This document shows positions 8,587-16,586 of a stretch of 64,000 bases of DNA, piece after piece. A program made the translations under genes and the position numbers. The stretch comes from Palsa-504 sp963753195 (GTDB lineage: Bacteria; Actinomycetota; Actinomycetes; Streptosporangiales; Streptosporangiaceae), in the NCBI GenBank assembly GCA_963753195.1, contig CAVWBH010000009.1, forward strand, positions 1,116,001 to 1,180,000. The letters run 5' to 3'. The notes beneath the pieces were generated by a model. The model was not told where the DNA came from, made no database searches, and saw only the letters and a program-made list of their open reading frames with translations. Each line of letters starts with the position of its first letter. The stretch's first letter is position 1.

Positions 8587-8631
8587 TGTATCTTTCCGGC
8601 GGCGGAGGCGAGAGTTAACGTCCGAGATACA
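8587..8631. other. Inverted repeat in the purK/permease divergent promoter region
   Basis: TGTATCT (8587-8593) and AGATACA (8625-8631) are complementary, separated by 31 nt, in the 179-bp gap between divergent purK and the NCS1 permease gene. It may be an operator pair or a leader stem. No purine-riboswitch core is recognisable. Confidence is low. Confidence 0.25.
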
Positions 8632-8694
8632 CCAGAGTCGCGCAAATAGATTTAAGATCGCGGCAAAATGACAGACCGGCACCGGGAGGACCCG

Positions 8695-10110
8695 ATGGCG
8701 ACACGCGAGGTGGACACGGGCGCGGAACCTGGCGTCGCCGTCCGTGAGGGCAGCTACGGCACGCAGGTCATCGCGGTCGAACCGGGCGGCGCGGAATTCA
8801 TTCCGCTGAACGAGCGGCACGGGCGGCCGATCCAGCTGTTCTGGACCTGGACGTCGCCGAACATGGAGTTCGCCACGATATTCGTGGGCGTGCTCGCGGT
8901 GGCCGGGTTCGGGCTGGGGTTCTGGGAGGCGGTGCTGGCCCTCGCCCTGGGCAGCGCGATCGGCGGCGTGACCCAGGGGATCTTGTCCATGCGCGGGCCG
9001 CGGTACGGCGTGCCGCAGATGGTGCTGAGCCGGCTGGGCTTCGGCTACTGGGGCAACGCGCTGCCCGCCGGGCTGAACTCGGTGACCGCCGGCATCGGCT
9101 GGTTCGCGGTGAACAGCGTCAGCGGCGCGCTGGCGCTGAACGTGCTGACCCACATGCCGCAGGTGCTGTGCCTGCTCATCATCGTGGCGGTGCAGGTGGT
9201 GGTGGCGTTCTTCGGCTACAACCTGGTGCACCTCTTCGAGCGGTACGCGTTCCCGGTGCTGACCGTCATCTTCCTGATCGCGGCCGGGGTCATCCTGAGC
9301 AAGGCCCATCCCGGTGCCTCCCACCACACGATTCCCGGCGCGTTCCTGCTGACGTTCGGCGCCTCGTTCGGCTACGCGGTGGGCTGGAACCCGTACGCGG
9401 CGGACTACACGCGGTACTTCAAGCCGGACGCGAACAAGCGCGCCATCGCGTGGTGGTCCGGGACCGGGCTGTTCTTGTCCTGCGCCCTGCTCGAGATCGT
9501 TGGCGCGGGCGTCGGCACCGCGGTCAGCGCGGACAGCGCGCTGGCCGGCCCCGGCGGCATGACCGGGCTGCTGGCTACGCCGCTGGCCGATCTGACCTTG
9601 CTGGCCATCGCGATCGGCGCCATTGCGGCAAACGTGCTCAACATCTACTCCGGCGCGCTGTCATTCACCGCGATCGGCATCAAGCTGCCGCTGTCGCTGC
9701 GCCGGGCCATCGTGGCGCTGGGGTTCGGCGTCATCGGGTTCTTCCTGGCCTGGAGCGGGCTCCACAACGCAGCCAGCAAGTACGAGAACTTCCTGCTCAT
9801 CATCGCGTACTGGATCGCCCCGTGGCTGGCCGTCTACTTCTGCGACCAGCTGCTGCGGCGCGGGCCACACGAGGTGCTGCTGTTCGCCACCCGGCGCACG
9901 AACTGGGCCGGGCCGGTCGCGATGCTGATCGGCATGGGCCTGTCCATCTGGCTGTTCTCCAACCAGACCGAGTACATCGGGGTGGTGCCCAGCCACGTCC
10001 CGTCGATCGGCGACCTGACCTTCGAGGTGGGCTTCGTCATCACCGCCGTGGTGTACCTGACCTGGCACGCCATCGCCGGGACCGGGCGGGAGACGACCCT
10101 GGCCGGCTGA
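8695..10110 (+). CDS. NCS1-family nucleobase permease (cytosine/purine type)
   Basis: An integral membrane symporter of about 471 residues with roughly 12 hydrophobic helices, from FATIFVGVLAVAGFGLGF to the last span near DLTFEVGFVITAVVYL. NCS1 signatures include the Pro/Gly-rich first helices, SMRGPRYGVPQMVLSR, and NPYAADYTRYF in the middle. The family imports cytosine, purines, allantoin or hydantoins with Na+ or H+; divergent pairing with purKE makes a purine-type substrate attractive but unproven. I chose the ATG at 8695, preceded by GGGAGG at a 5-6 nt distance, rather than the upstream ATG at 8668. Confidence 0.88.
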   Translation: MATREVDTGAEPGVAVREGSYGTQVIAVEPGGAEFIPLNERHGRPIQLFWTWTSPNMEFATIFVGVLAVAGFGLGFWEAVLALALGSAIGGVTQGILSMRGPRYGVPQMVLSRLGFGYWGNALPAGLNSVTAGIGWFAVNSVSGALALNVLTHMPQVLCLLIIVAVQVVVAFFGYNLVHLFERYAFPVLTVIFLIAAGVILSKAHPGASHHTIPGAFLLTFGASFGYAVGWNPYAADYTRYFKPDANKRAIAWWSGTGLFLSCALLEIVGAGVGTAVSADSALAGPGGMTGLLATPLADLTLLAIAIGAIAANVLNIYSGALSFTAIGIKLPLSLRRAIVALGFGVIGFFLAWSGLHNAASKYENFLLIIAYWIAPWLAVYFCDQLLRRGPHEVLLFATRRTNWAGPVAMLIGMGLSIWLFSNQTEYIGVVPSHVPSIGDLTFEVGFVITAVVYLTWHAIAGTGRETTLAG

Positions 10111-10258
10111 CCGCCGTTTCGCGCGCCGCCGGGCCGGTTTGAGAGGGCGGTCTCAGGAAAGGATAAGTCGCCACCCAGGCGGGGCCGGTAGCATGGCAGC
10201 GCCTGCCGGGGGCTTCCGCAGGCCACAATCTGAACCCGTCCGGAAGGACTTGCCGCGT

Positions 10259-10900
10259 ATGCCGTTGCTGGCGAGCTACCGCAAGCGCTTCGCCGACCTG
10301 ATCCCGGAGCTGGCCAAGTTCGGCGTGGTCGGGCTGACCGGGGCGATCATCGACCTGGGTGGCGCGGATTACCTGCACGTCCATCTCGGCATCGGCCCCA
10401 TGGCGGCCAAGGGGCTGTCCATCACCGCCGCGACCATCGTCACCTACCTGGGCAGCAGGTTCTGGACCTTCCGGCACCGGGTCAACCAGCCGCTACTGCG
10501 CGAGGGCGTCCTGTTCGTGGCGCTGAACATCATCGGCCTGGCCATCGCCGAGGCGGTGATCGCGATCACGACCTACGGGCTGGACATGAAGTCCGAGCTG
10601 GCCTACAACGCGGCCAGCGTGGTCGGGACCGGGCTGGGGACCATCTTCCGGTTCTTCGCCTACAAGAAGTGGGTCTTCCTGGCTGACGCGCCCGGCACCG
10701 CGGTCGCCGCCGGGGAGGCGGCGGTGAGCGGAGTCGTCGAGCCCGCGCTGGCCGCCCCGGCCGGGGGCGACGGGCCGCCGTGGGAGGAGCTCGAACAGCC
10801 CGCGGGCCTCGCCGACCGGCGCTACTACGGGCCGGCCTGGGAGCACCTGGACCCGGCCGAGCCGGACGCGCACCGCAGCTTAGTGCGGCTGGCGGCCTGA
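10259..10900 (+). CDS. GtrA-family membrane protein
   Basis: About 213 residues. The GtrA domain starts at LAKFGVVGLTGAIIDL and carries four membrane spans ending at GTIFRFFAYKKWVFL, a motif typical of GtrA/DPMS-associated proteins that flip or bind polyprenyl-linked sugars for cell-envelope glycosylation. A charged cytosolic C-terminal tail of about 70 residues (WEELEQP, YYGPAWEHLDP) is seen in actinobacterial homologues. The ATG at 10259 is preferred: GGAAGGA lies about 10 nt upstream and the protein then begins just before the domain. An upstream in-frame TTG exists at 10139. Confidence 0.85.
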   Translation: MPLLASYRKRFADLIPELAKFGVVGLTGAIIDLGGADYLHVHLGIGPMAAKGLSITAATIVTYLGSRFWTFRHRVNQPLLREGVLFVALNIIGLAIAEAVIAITTYGLDMKSELAYNAASVVGTGLGTIFRFFAYKKWVFLADAPGTAVAAGEAAVSGVVEPALAAPAGGDGPPWEELEQPAGLADRRYYGPAWEHLDPAEPDAHRSLVRLAA

Positions 10901-10943
10901 GCTCGAAGGGCGTCAGGCCGGGCCGCTCGGCGCTGCTGGCTGC

Positions 10944-10997
10944 CTGGTCGATGTGCCGCCGTACCTGCTCTAACAAGTACGACGGCACATCGACCAG
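10944..10997. terminator. Long hairpin between convergent genes
   Basis: A perfect 15-bp stem (CTGGTCGATGTGCCG at 10944-10958 with its complement at 10983-10997), then one mismatch, then 5 more pairs closing a 12-nt loop. It lies between gtrA (+) and the histidine kinase (-). There is no U-tract, which is usual for actinobacterial bidirectional terminators. Confidence 0.65.
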
Positions 10998-11041
10998 GAT
11001 CGAGCCTGCGGGGCATTGGGCGGAAGCTGGCCGGGGAGGCA

Positions 11042-12040
11042 TCAAGCCGGGCCGCGGACCGGCTGGGTGCCCGGCCGCAGCGGGTGCCGGGGCAGGAACA
11101 CCGCGAACGTGGCCGGCTTCGGCTTGACCAGGACGACACGGCCGCCGTCGGCGGCCGCCATGGTCCGGGCCAGCGCCAGCCCCAGCCCGGTGCCCTCGGG
11201 GCGGCCGCTGACGCTCCGCTCGAAGATGCGCGACACCAGATCCGGCGCGACGCCCTTGCCCTCGTCCCGGACCTCGATGACCACCGACCGCGCGCTCTGC
11301 CAGGTCTGGATGGTCACCGTCCCGCCGCCATGCATGAGCGCATTGTCCAGCAGCGTGGCCAGCACCTGGGCCAGGCCGCCGGGCGTTACGTGCGCCTGCA
11401 GGCCGCGCACGCCGATGACCACCAGCTTGCGCCGGGCCCGGCGGAAGGCGGGGTCCCACTCGATGACCTGCTGCTGCACGATCTCATCGATGCCGGTCAG
11501 CTCGGCCGTGGTGGCCCGGCGGGCCGGGCTCAGCAACTGGCTCACCACGTCCGCGAGGCGTTCGGCCTGGGCCAGGGCCGCGCTGCCCTCCTCCCGGACC
11601 ACGTCGGGTTCGTCCGCGGCGGCGATCATCTCCTCCAGCCGCATGGACAGGGCGGTCAGCGGGGTGCGCAGCTGGTGCGAAGCATCCACGGCGAGCTCGC
11701 GGTCCGCCGCGAGCAGGCTGGACAGCCGCCGGGCGAAGCTGTCCAGCCCGTCGGCCAGCTGATCCAGGTCGGCCACGCCGTACCGGCGGCCGAGGGGGCG
11801 CGGGTCCCCGGTGCCGAGCCGCCCGGCGGCTTCGGCGAGCTCCTCGACCGGCCGCGCCATCCGGCGCGCGAGTACCGCCGCCAGCCACGCGGCCAGGGCC
11901 ACGGTCCCGGCCATCAGCCCGGCGACCACGGCCACCGCGGCCGTGCCGCGGCCGGCGGCGATCACCAGCGCGGGCACCCCGACCACCGCCACCGCGACCG
12001 CGGCGGCGGCGAAGACCGAGAACCACAGCCTGCGGCGCAT
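11042..12040 (-). CDS. Two-component sensor histidine kinase
   Basis: 332 residues. Two adjacent hydrophobic helices (about 8-30 and 33-58) with almost no extracytoplasmic loop, a HAMP-like linker (RRMARPVEELAEAAGRL), a HisKA domain with phospho-acceptor H122 (DASHQLRTPL), and an HATPase domain with N box, DEGKGV and GTGLGLAL boxes. The lack of a sensor loop suggests sensing within the membrane or through HAMP. It is downstream of and paired with the OmpR-type regulator, 85 nt away. The last residues run into a basic, Pro-rich tail. Confidence 0.92.
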   Translation of the reverse strand: MRRRLWFSVFAAAAVAVAVVGVPALVIAAGRGTAAVAVVAGLMAGTVALAAWLAAVLARRMARPVEELAEAAGRLGTGDPRPLGRRYGVADLDQLADGLDSFARRLSSLLAADRELAVDASHQLRTPLTALSMRLEEMIAAADEPDVVREEGSAALAQAERLADVVSQLLSPARRATTAELTGIDEIVQQQVIEWDPAFRRARRKLVVIGVRGLQAHVTPGGLAQVLATLLDNALMHGGGTVTIQTWQSARSVVIEVRDEGKGVAPDLVSRIFERSVSGRPEGTGLGLALARTMAAADGGRVVLVKPKPATFAVFLPRHPLRPGTQPVRGPA

Positions 12041-12059
12041 CGCTCAGCCCGCGGCGACC

Positions 12060-12083
12060 GCGGCTGCGGCTGCGGCTGCGGCG
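12060..12083 (-). repeat. GCGGCT hexamer microsatellite
   Basis: Four perfect tandem GCGGCT units, followed by related GCGACC-like units, in the 85-nt spacer between response regulator and kinase genes. Copy-number change here would alter the intercistronic spacing without touching either protein. Confidence 0.75.
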
Positions 12084-12125
12084 ACCGCGACGACCGCGGG
12101 CTGCTGCCGTGCTCGCGTCGAGGGC

Positions 12126-12797
12126 TCAGTCGCCGCGTTCAAAGCGGAACCCGACGCCGCGGACCGTGGTGATGTACCTCGGGCTGTGCGCGTCGTCGCC
12201 GAGCTTGCGGCGCAGCCAGGAGATGTGCATGTCCAGGGTCTTGGTGGAGGTCCACCACTTGGCGTCCCACACCTCGCGCATGATCTGCTCACGGGTGACC
12301 ACCTTGCCCGCGTCCCGCAGCAAGATCCACAGCAGGTCGAACTCCTTGGTGGTCAGATCCATCTCGGCGTCGCCGTGCCAGGCGCGGCGGGCGTCCGGAT
12401 CGATCCGCACGTCGAGCACGGCCGATCCTTCGGCCGTGCCCCGGCGCAGCAGGGCGCGGACCCGGGCGAGCAGCTCGGCCAGCCGGAACGGCTTGGTGAC
12501 GTAGTCGTCGGCCCCCGCGTCCAGGCCCACCACCGTGTCCACCTCGTCCGCGCGGGCGGTGAGGATCAGCACCGGCACCGCGTACCCGTCGGCCCGGACC
12601 CGCCGGCAGACCTCAAGCCCGTCGAGTTCCGGCAGGCCGATGTCGAGCAGGATCAGGTCGACGCCTTCGCCGACGGCCCGCTCCAGCGTCGTCGGGCCGT
12701 CCGCGGTGATGTCCACCTCGTACCCCTCCCGGCGTAGGGCGCGGGACAGCGGCTCGGAGATGGACGCGTCATCCTCGGCTAGCAGCACGCGGGTCAT
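12126..12797 (-). CDS. OmpR/PhoB-family response regulator
   Basis: 223 residues. A receiver domain with the acidic pair E8/D9-D10 and phospho-acceptor D52 (LILLDIGLPELDG), the conserved Lys in YVTKPF, and a C-terminal winged helix (TTKEFDLLWILL, MHISWLRRKLGDD, TVRGVGFRF). It should control transcription on phosphorylation by the kinase encoded just downstream. The ATG at 12797 opens the domain directly (MTRVLLAEDD). No Shine-Dalgarno precedes it, so translation may be leaderless or nearly so. Targets are unknown. Confidence 0.94.
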   Translation of the reverse strand: MTRVLLAEDDASISEPLSRALRREGYEVDITADGPTTLERAVGEGVDLILLDIGLPELDGLEVCRRVRADGYAVPVLILTARADEVDTVVGLDAGADDYVTKPFRLAELLARVRALLRRGTAEGSAVLDVRIDPDARRAWHGDAEMDLTTKEFDLLWILLRDAGKVVTREQIMREVWDAKWWTSTKTLDMHISWLRRKLGDDAHSPRYITTVRGVGFRFERGD

Positions 12798-12855
12798 AGC
12801 TAAATAGTAAAGGAGAGGTAAAAGTTGATCGGGCTGAGTTGATGGGGCCGGTCGG

Positions 12856-14373
12856 TCAGGCTGGGCTGATGCCGTGCCGGCGCCGCGGCGGCTCAGCGGC
12901 CCGGCCGCGCGCGGCGGCGAACCGGCGGACCAGCTCGTCCCGCAGGTCTTCGGGCTCCACGACATCATCCAGGTGGAGCTCGGCGGCCAGCCGCAGGATA
13001 TCGATGTCCTGCTCGTACTCGCGGCGCAGCCGCTCGGTCTCGGCGGCCCGCTCGGTCTCATCGGCGATCGCCGCGAGCTTGTTCGCGTACACGGCGTTCA
13101 CCGCGGCCTGCGCGCCCATGACCGCGATCTTCGCCGTCGGCAGGGCCAGCGTCGCATCCGGGTCGAAGCCGGGCCCGGCCATCGCGTACAGCCCGGCCCC
13201 GTAGGCCTTGCGCACCACCACGCAGACCTTCGGCACGGTGGCGTCAGACATCACCGCGATCATCTTCGCGCCGTGCTTGATGATGCCCTGCCGCTCCACC
13301 GCGGTGCCGACCATGAAGCCCGGCACGTCGGCCAGGAACAGCAGCGGGAGGCCGAACGCGTCGCAGACCTGGATGAACCGGGCCGCCTTGTCCGCCGAGT
13401 CGACGAACAGCACGCCCCCCTTGAACAGGGGATTGTTCGCGATCACGCCGATAACCCGGCCGTCCAGCCGGGCGAACCCGGTGAGCACCTCGCGCGCCCA
13501 CAGCGCGTGGATCTCGAAGAACGACTCCTGGTCCACCAGGCCGCGGACGAAGCGGCGCATGTCAAAGACCTGGCGCTCGCTGGCCGGGACCAGGGCCCGC
13601 AGGTCGGCGGGCTCCGGTGGCCGCGCCTGCGCGACCGGCGGCGGCTGCTCCCAGTTCTGCGGCAGGTAAGACAGGTACCGGCGCACCGCCGCCAGCGCCT
13701 CGGTCTCGGAGAAGGCCAGCAGGTGGCCGCTGCCGGAGACGGTGCAGTGCAGCCGGGCCCCGCCCATCTCCTCCAGCGTGGTCTTCTCGCTCACCACCAT
13801 CTCGACCATCCGCGGGCTGCCCAGGTACATCGACGCGTTGCCGTCGACCATGACGGTGAAGTCGCAGAACGCCGGGATGTACGCACCGCCCGCCGCCGAA
13901 GGCCCGAACAGCGCGCAGACCTGAGGGATAGACCCCGACGCCCGGATCTGGGTGCGGAAGATCCGCCCGGCCCCGCGCCGGCCGGGGAACATGTCCACCT
14001 GGTCGGTGATCCTGGCCCCGGCCGAGTCGACCAGGTAGATCATCGGGATGCCCGTGCCGTAGGCCTTCTCGATGATCCGGATGATCTTCTCCACGGTCAG
14101 CGGGCCCCAGGAGCCGGCCTTGACCGTGGAGTCGTTGGCCATCACCGCGACCAGCCGGCCGCCGATCGTCGCGGTGCCGGTGACGACCCCGTCCGCGGGC
14201 AGGCCGTCGGCCAGGGCGTTCGCGAACCGGCCGTCCTCGGTGAAGCTGCCGGCGTCGGTGAGCAGCTTGATCCGCTCCCGCGCGAACAGCTTCCCGGTGG
14301 CGGCGGCGGCCTCGTGATAGCGGGCCGCCCCGCCGCGCTCGATGGTCTCCCGGAGCTTAACGAAGTCAGTCAT
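12856..14373 (-). CDS. Acyl-CoA carboxylase beta (carboxyltransferase) subunit
   Basis: 505 residues, the usual length for PccB/AccD-type carboxyltransferases that move CO2 from carboxybiotin to acetyl-, propionyl- or longer acyl-CoA. The two crotonase-like halves are clear: the N-half has LVDSAGARITDQVDMFPG and GPSAAGGAYIPAFCD; the C-half has FLADVPGFMVGT and VVVRKAYGAGLYAM. The alpha subunit is not in the window, but birA lies 0.6 kb downstream on the same strand, consistent with a biotin-dependent partner. A strong GAGGAGG precedes the ATG. Substrate chain length cannot be read from sequence here. Confidence 0.95.
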   Translation of the reverse strand: MTDFVKLRETIERGGAARYHEAAAATGKLFARERIKLLTDAGSFTEDGRFANALADGLPADGVVTGTATIGGRLVAVMANDSTVKAGSWGPLTVEKIIRIIEKAYGTGIPMIYLVDSAGARITDQVDMFPGRRGAGRIFRTQIRASGSIPQVCALFGPSAAGGAYIPAFCDFTVMVDGNASMYLGSPRMVEMVVSEKTTLEEMGGARLHCTVSGSGHLLAFSETEALAAVRRYLSYLPQNWEQPPPVAQARPPEPADLRALVPASERQVFDMRRFVRGLVDQESFFEIHALWAREVLTGFARLDGRVIGVIANNPLFKGGVLFVDSADKAARFIQVCDAFGLPLLFLADVPGFMVGTAVERQGIIKHGAKMIAVMSDATVPKVCVVVRKAYGAGLYAMAGPGFDPDATLALPTAKIAVMGAQAAVNAVYANKLAAIADETERAAETERLRREYEQDIDILRLAAELHLDDVVEPEDLRDELVRRFAAARGRAAEPPRRRHGISPA

Positions 14374-14420
14374 GAGGGATCCTCCTCGTGACTTCAGGCT
14401 ACGCCCGGATCACGCCCGGA

Positions 14421-14939
14421 TCACGGCTGGTTTCGCTGGTCGTGGTCCAGCCGTCCCTGCTCCGCTTCGACCAGCTGGTACAGCGTGGCCTGCACCTGCT
14501 CCACGTTCGGGACATCCCGCAACACGATCTGGCCGTGCTCGCCCGCCGACTCCACCACCAGCCGCCCGGCGCCGAGCAGCCGGTCGAGCAGGCCCTTCTC
14601 GAACGACACGTCGTTGATCCTGGCCAGCGGGATATCGCGGCCGCGCCTGGTCACGAGGCCGTACCTGGTCCGCAGCCGCCGGGTGGTCAGCTCGTAAGTA
14701 GTGGTCCGCCAGCGCAGCACCGGCGCGATCAGCCACAGCATCAGGGCCAGGAGCGCGATCACGGCCACCGCCAGCCGGCTGGCCGCCGCGGCCCGGCCGG
14801 ACGGGATCACGGCCTCGACGAGCAGGGCGAGCGCCAGCACGATGACCGCGACCAGGACCGGGCCGATCAGCGTCTTCCAGTGCGGGTGCAGCAGCAGCAC
14901 CGGCTCCTCGTCGCCGGTCAGCGAATCCTCACGCGCCAT
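14421..14939 (-). CDS. Membrane-anchored bacterial PH-domain protein
   Basis: 172 residues. Two N-terminal transmembrane helices (LIGPVLVAVIVLALALLVEAVI and LAVAVIALLALMLWLIAPVL) are followed by a bPH_2/YdbT-like pleckstrin-homology domain: TYELTTRRLRTRYGLVTRRG, DIPLARINDVSF, LLGAGRLVVESA. These proteins are common in actinobacteria and often sit beside birA and acyl-CoA carboxylase genes. Biochemical function is unknown. The ATG at 14939 (MAREDSL) is favoured over one 9 nt upstream. Confidence 0.85.
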   Translation of the reverse strand: MAREDSLTGDEEPVLLLHPHWKTLIGPVLVAVIVLALALLVEAVIPSGRAAAASRLAVAVIALLALMLWLIAPVLRWRTTTYELTTRRLRTRYGLVTRRGRDIPLARINDVSFEKGLLDRLLGAGRLVVESAGEHGQIVLRDVPNVEQVQATLYQLVEAEQGRLDHDQRNQP

Positions 14940-14970
14940 AACGCACATAGTGCCCTATCGGGCGGGCCGC

Positions 14971-15795
14971 TCAGCGCAGGTGCACGATGTCGCCCGCGGC
15001 CACCGGCACTTCGGCGTCCGGCGGCACGGTGACCAGCAGCCTGCCGTCCGCATCGACTCCGCCGGCCTGCCCGTCGAGCAGCCGGCCGCCGGGCAGTTCG
15101 ACGCGGACGTGGCGGCCCAGGGTGGCACACAAGGCGGTGTACTCGGCACGCAGGCCGGACCGTTCGGTATCTCCGCAGGCCTGGGTCCAGGAACGGTACC
15201 TGCGTTCCAGGCCGGCCAGGATCGCGGCCAGTAGTACGCCCCGGTCCAGGACCGCGGCGTGCGCGAGGCGCAGCGAGGTCGCGGGCAGCGCGCCGGGGCC
15301 GGGCGGCGGCAGCTCGGCGGCCTCGGTGGACACGTTGACGCCGATGCCGACCACCACGGCGTCGCCGGCCGCCTCGGCCAGGATCCCGCCGAGCTTGCCC
15401 TGGCCTTCGCCGGGCCCGGGCGCGAGCACGTCGTTCGGCCATTTCAGCTGGGCGTCCACGCCGGCCGCGGTGCGCACGGCGGCGGCCACGGCCACGCCGG
15501 TGAGCAGCGGGAGCCAGCCCAGCCGGGCCCGCGGCACCGCCGTCGGCCGGAGCAGGACAGAGAAGGTCAGGGCGGAGCGCGGCGGGGACACCCAGGTGCG
15601 GCCCAGCCGGCCGCGGCCCGCGACCTGTTCCTCGGCGGCGAGCACCAGGCCCTCTGGCTCCCCGGCGGCGGCGCGGGCCAGTAGGTCGGAGTTGGTCGAG
15701 CCGGTGCGTTCGGTCACCTCGACGGCCCGCCACAGGGCGCCGGGCGTGACGACGGCGGCCGCCAGCGCCGCCGCATCCAGAGGCGTCCGGCTCAC
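14971..15795 (-). CDS. birA: Biotin-[acetyl-CoA-carboxylase] ligase
   Basis: 274 residues, a catalytic-domain-only BirA without a DNA-binding N-terminus. It activates biotin with ATP and transfers it to carboxylase lysines. Motifs: TGSTNSDLLARA, the biotinyl-AMP loop QVAGRGRLGRTW, and KWPNDVLA. The C-terminal SH3-like domain ends in VPVAAGDIVHLR. The GTG start overlaps the end of the alaX gene by 4 nt (GTGA), giving translational coupling. Its nearness to the carboxylase beta gene fits its role. Confidence 0.93.
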   Translation of the reverse strand: MSRTPLDAAALAAAVVTPGALWRAVEVTERTGSTNSDLLARAAAGEPEGLVLAAEEQVAGRGRLGRTWVSPPRSALTFSVLLRPTAVPRARLGWLPLLTGVAVAAAVRTAAGVDAQLKWPNDVLAPGPGEGQGKLGGILAEAAGDAVVVGIGVNVSTEAAELPPPGPGALPATSLRLAHAAVLDRGVLLAAILAGLERRYRSWTQACGDTERSGLRAEYTALCATLGRHVRVELPGGRLLDGQAGGVDADGRLLVTVPPDAEVPVAAGDIVHLR

Positions 15796-16523
15796 TCGCC
15801 GATCCTGATGCGCAGGCGGCGGAAGCCCTTGCCCTTGCTCTCGATCTTGGCCACCTCGATCCGGCCCACCTGGCTGGTCGAGGCGACATGGGTGCCGCCG
15901 TCGGCCTGCTGGTCCAGGCCCGTGATGTCGACGATCCTGACCTCCTTGACCTCCGGCGGGACCAGGTTGGTCGCGGTGCGGATGATGTCGGGCAGCGCGA
16001 ACGCCTCGTCCCGGGGCAGCACGCGCACATCGATGCGCCGGTCCGCGCGGATCTCCGCGTTGCACGCCGCCTCGACCGCGTCCCGGAACCCGTCCGGCAC
16101 GTCCGGGAGGTTGAAGTCCATCCGGGCCGTCAGCGGCTCCATGTTGCCGCCGGTGACCAGCGCCCCGAAGTCACGGAACACCACGCCGCACAGCACGTGC
16201 AGGCCGGAGTGCGTGCGCATCAGCGCGGTCCGGCGCTCGTCCTCGACGGCGCCGCGGACGGCCGTGCCGGCGGGCGGCAGCGGGTCGCCTTCGGCCGGGA
16301 TCAGGTACTCCTCATCGCCCTTGCGCACGCCGGTGATCCGGGTCTGCACGCCGCCCCACAGCAGCACGCCATGATCCGGCGGCTGGCCGCCGCCGCCCGG
16401 ATAGAACGCCGACCGGTCCAGGACGATGCCCTCGGCGTCGGCCGCGAGCACCGCGGCGTCCCATTCCCGGAGCGTCTGATCGTCGAGCTCGAGCCGGTGC
16501 GTGCGCCACTGCGTCTCGCTCAT
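15792..16523 (-). CDS. AlaX-type alanyl-tRNA editing protein
   Basis: 243 residues, a free-standing relative of the AlaRS editing domain that deacylates Ser- or Gly-mischarged tRNA-Ala. The second AlaRS core fold is visible: SAFYPGGGGQPPDHG, the metal-binding HxxxH in RTHSGLHVL, and ADGGTHVAST, where the usual Cys-x-x-x-His is represented by a variant lacking Cys, as in many AlaX homologues. It is the first gene of a coupled pair with birA. Confidence 0.88.
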   Translation of the reverse strand: MSETQWRTHRLELDDQTLREWDAAVLAADAEGIVLDRSAFYPGGGGQPPDHGVLLWGGVQTRITGVRKGDEEYLIPAEGDPLPPAGTAVRGAVEDERRTALMRTHSGLHVLCGVVFRDFGALVTGGNMEPLTARMDFNLPDVPDGFRDAVEAACNAEIRADRRIDVRVLPRDEAFALPDIIRTATNLVPPEVKEVRIVDITGLDQQADGGTHVASTSQVGRIEVAKIESKGKGFRRLRIRIGE

Positions 16524-16586
16524 GCTGCGCCACCCATAGGGGCAGCCTAGCCGGTGTGTGCTGGCGGCCAGCCGGTGTGCTGGCGC

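Noticed and set aside
8516..8694. Purine riboswitch upstream of the nucleobase permease.
   Set aside because: No conserved purine-aptamer core; only a weak inverted repeat.
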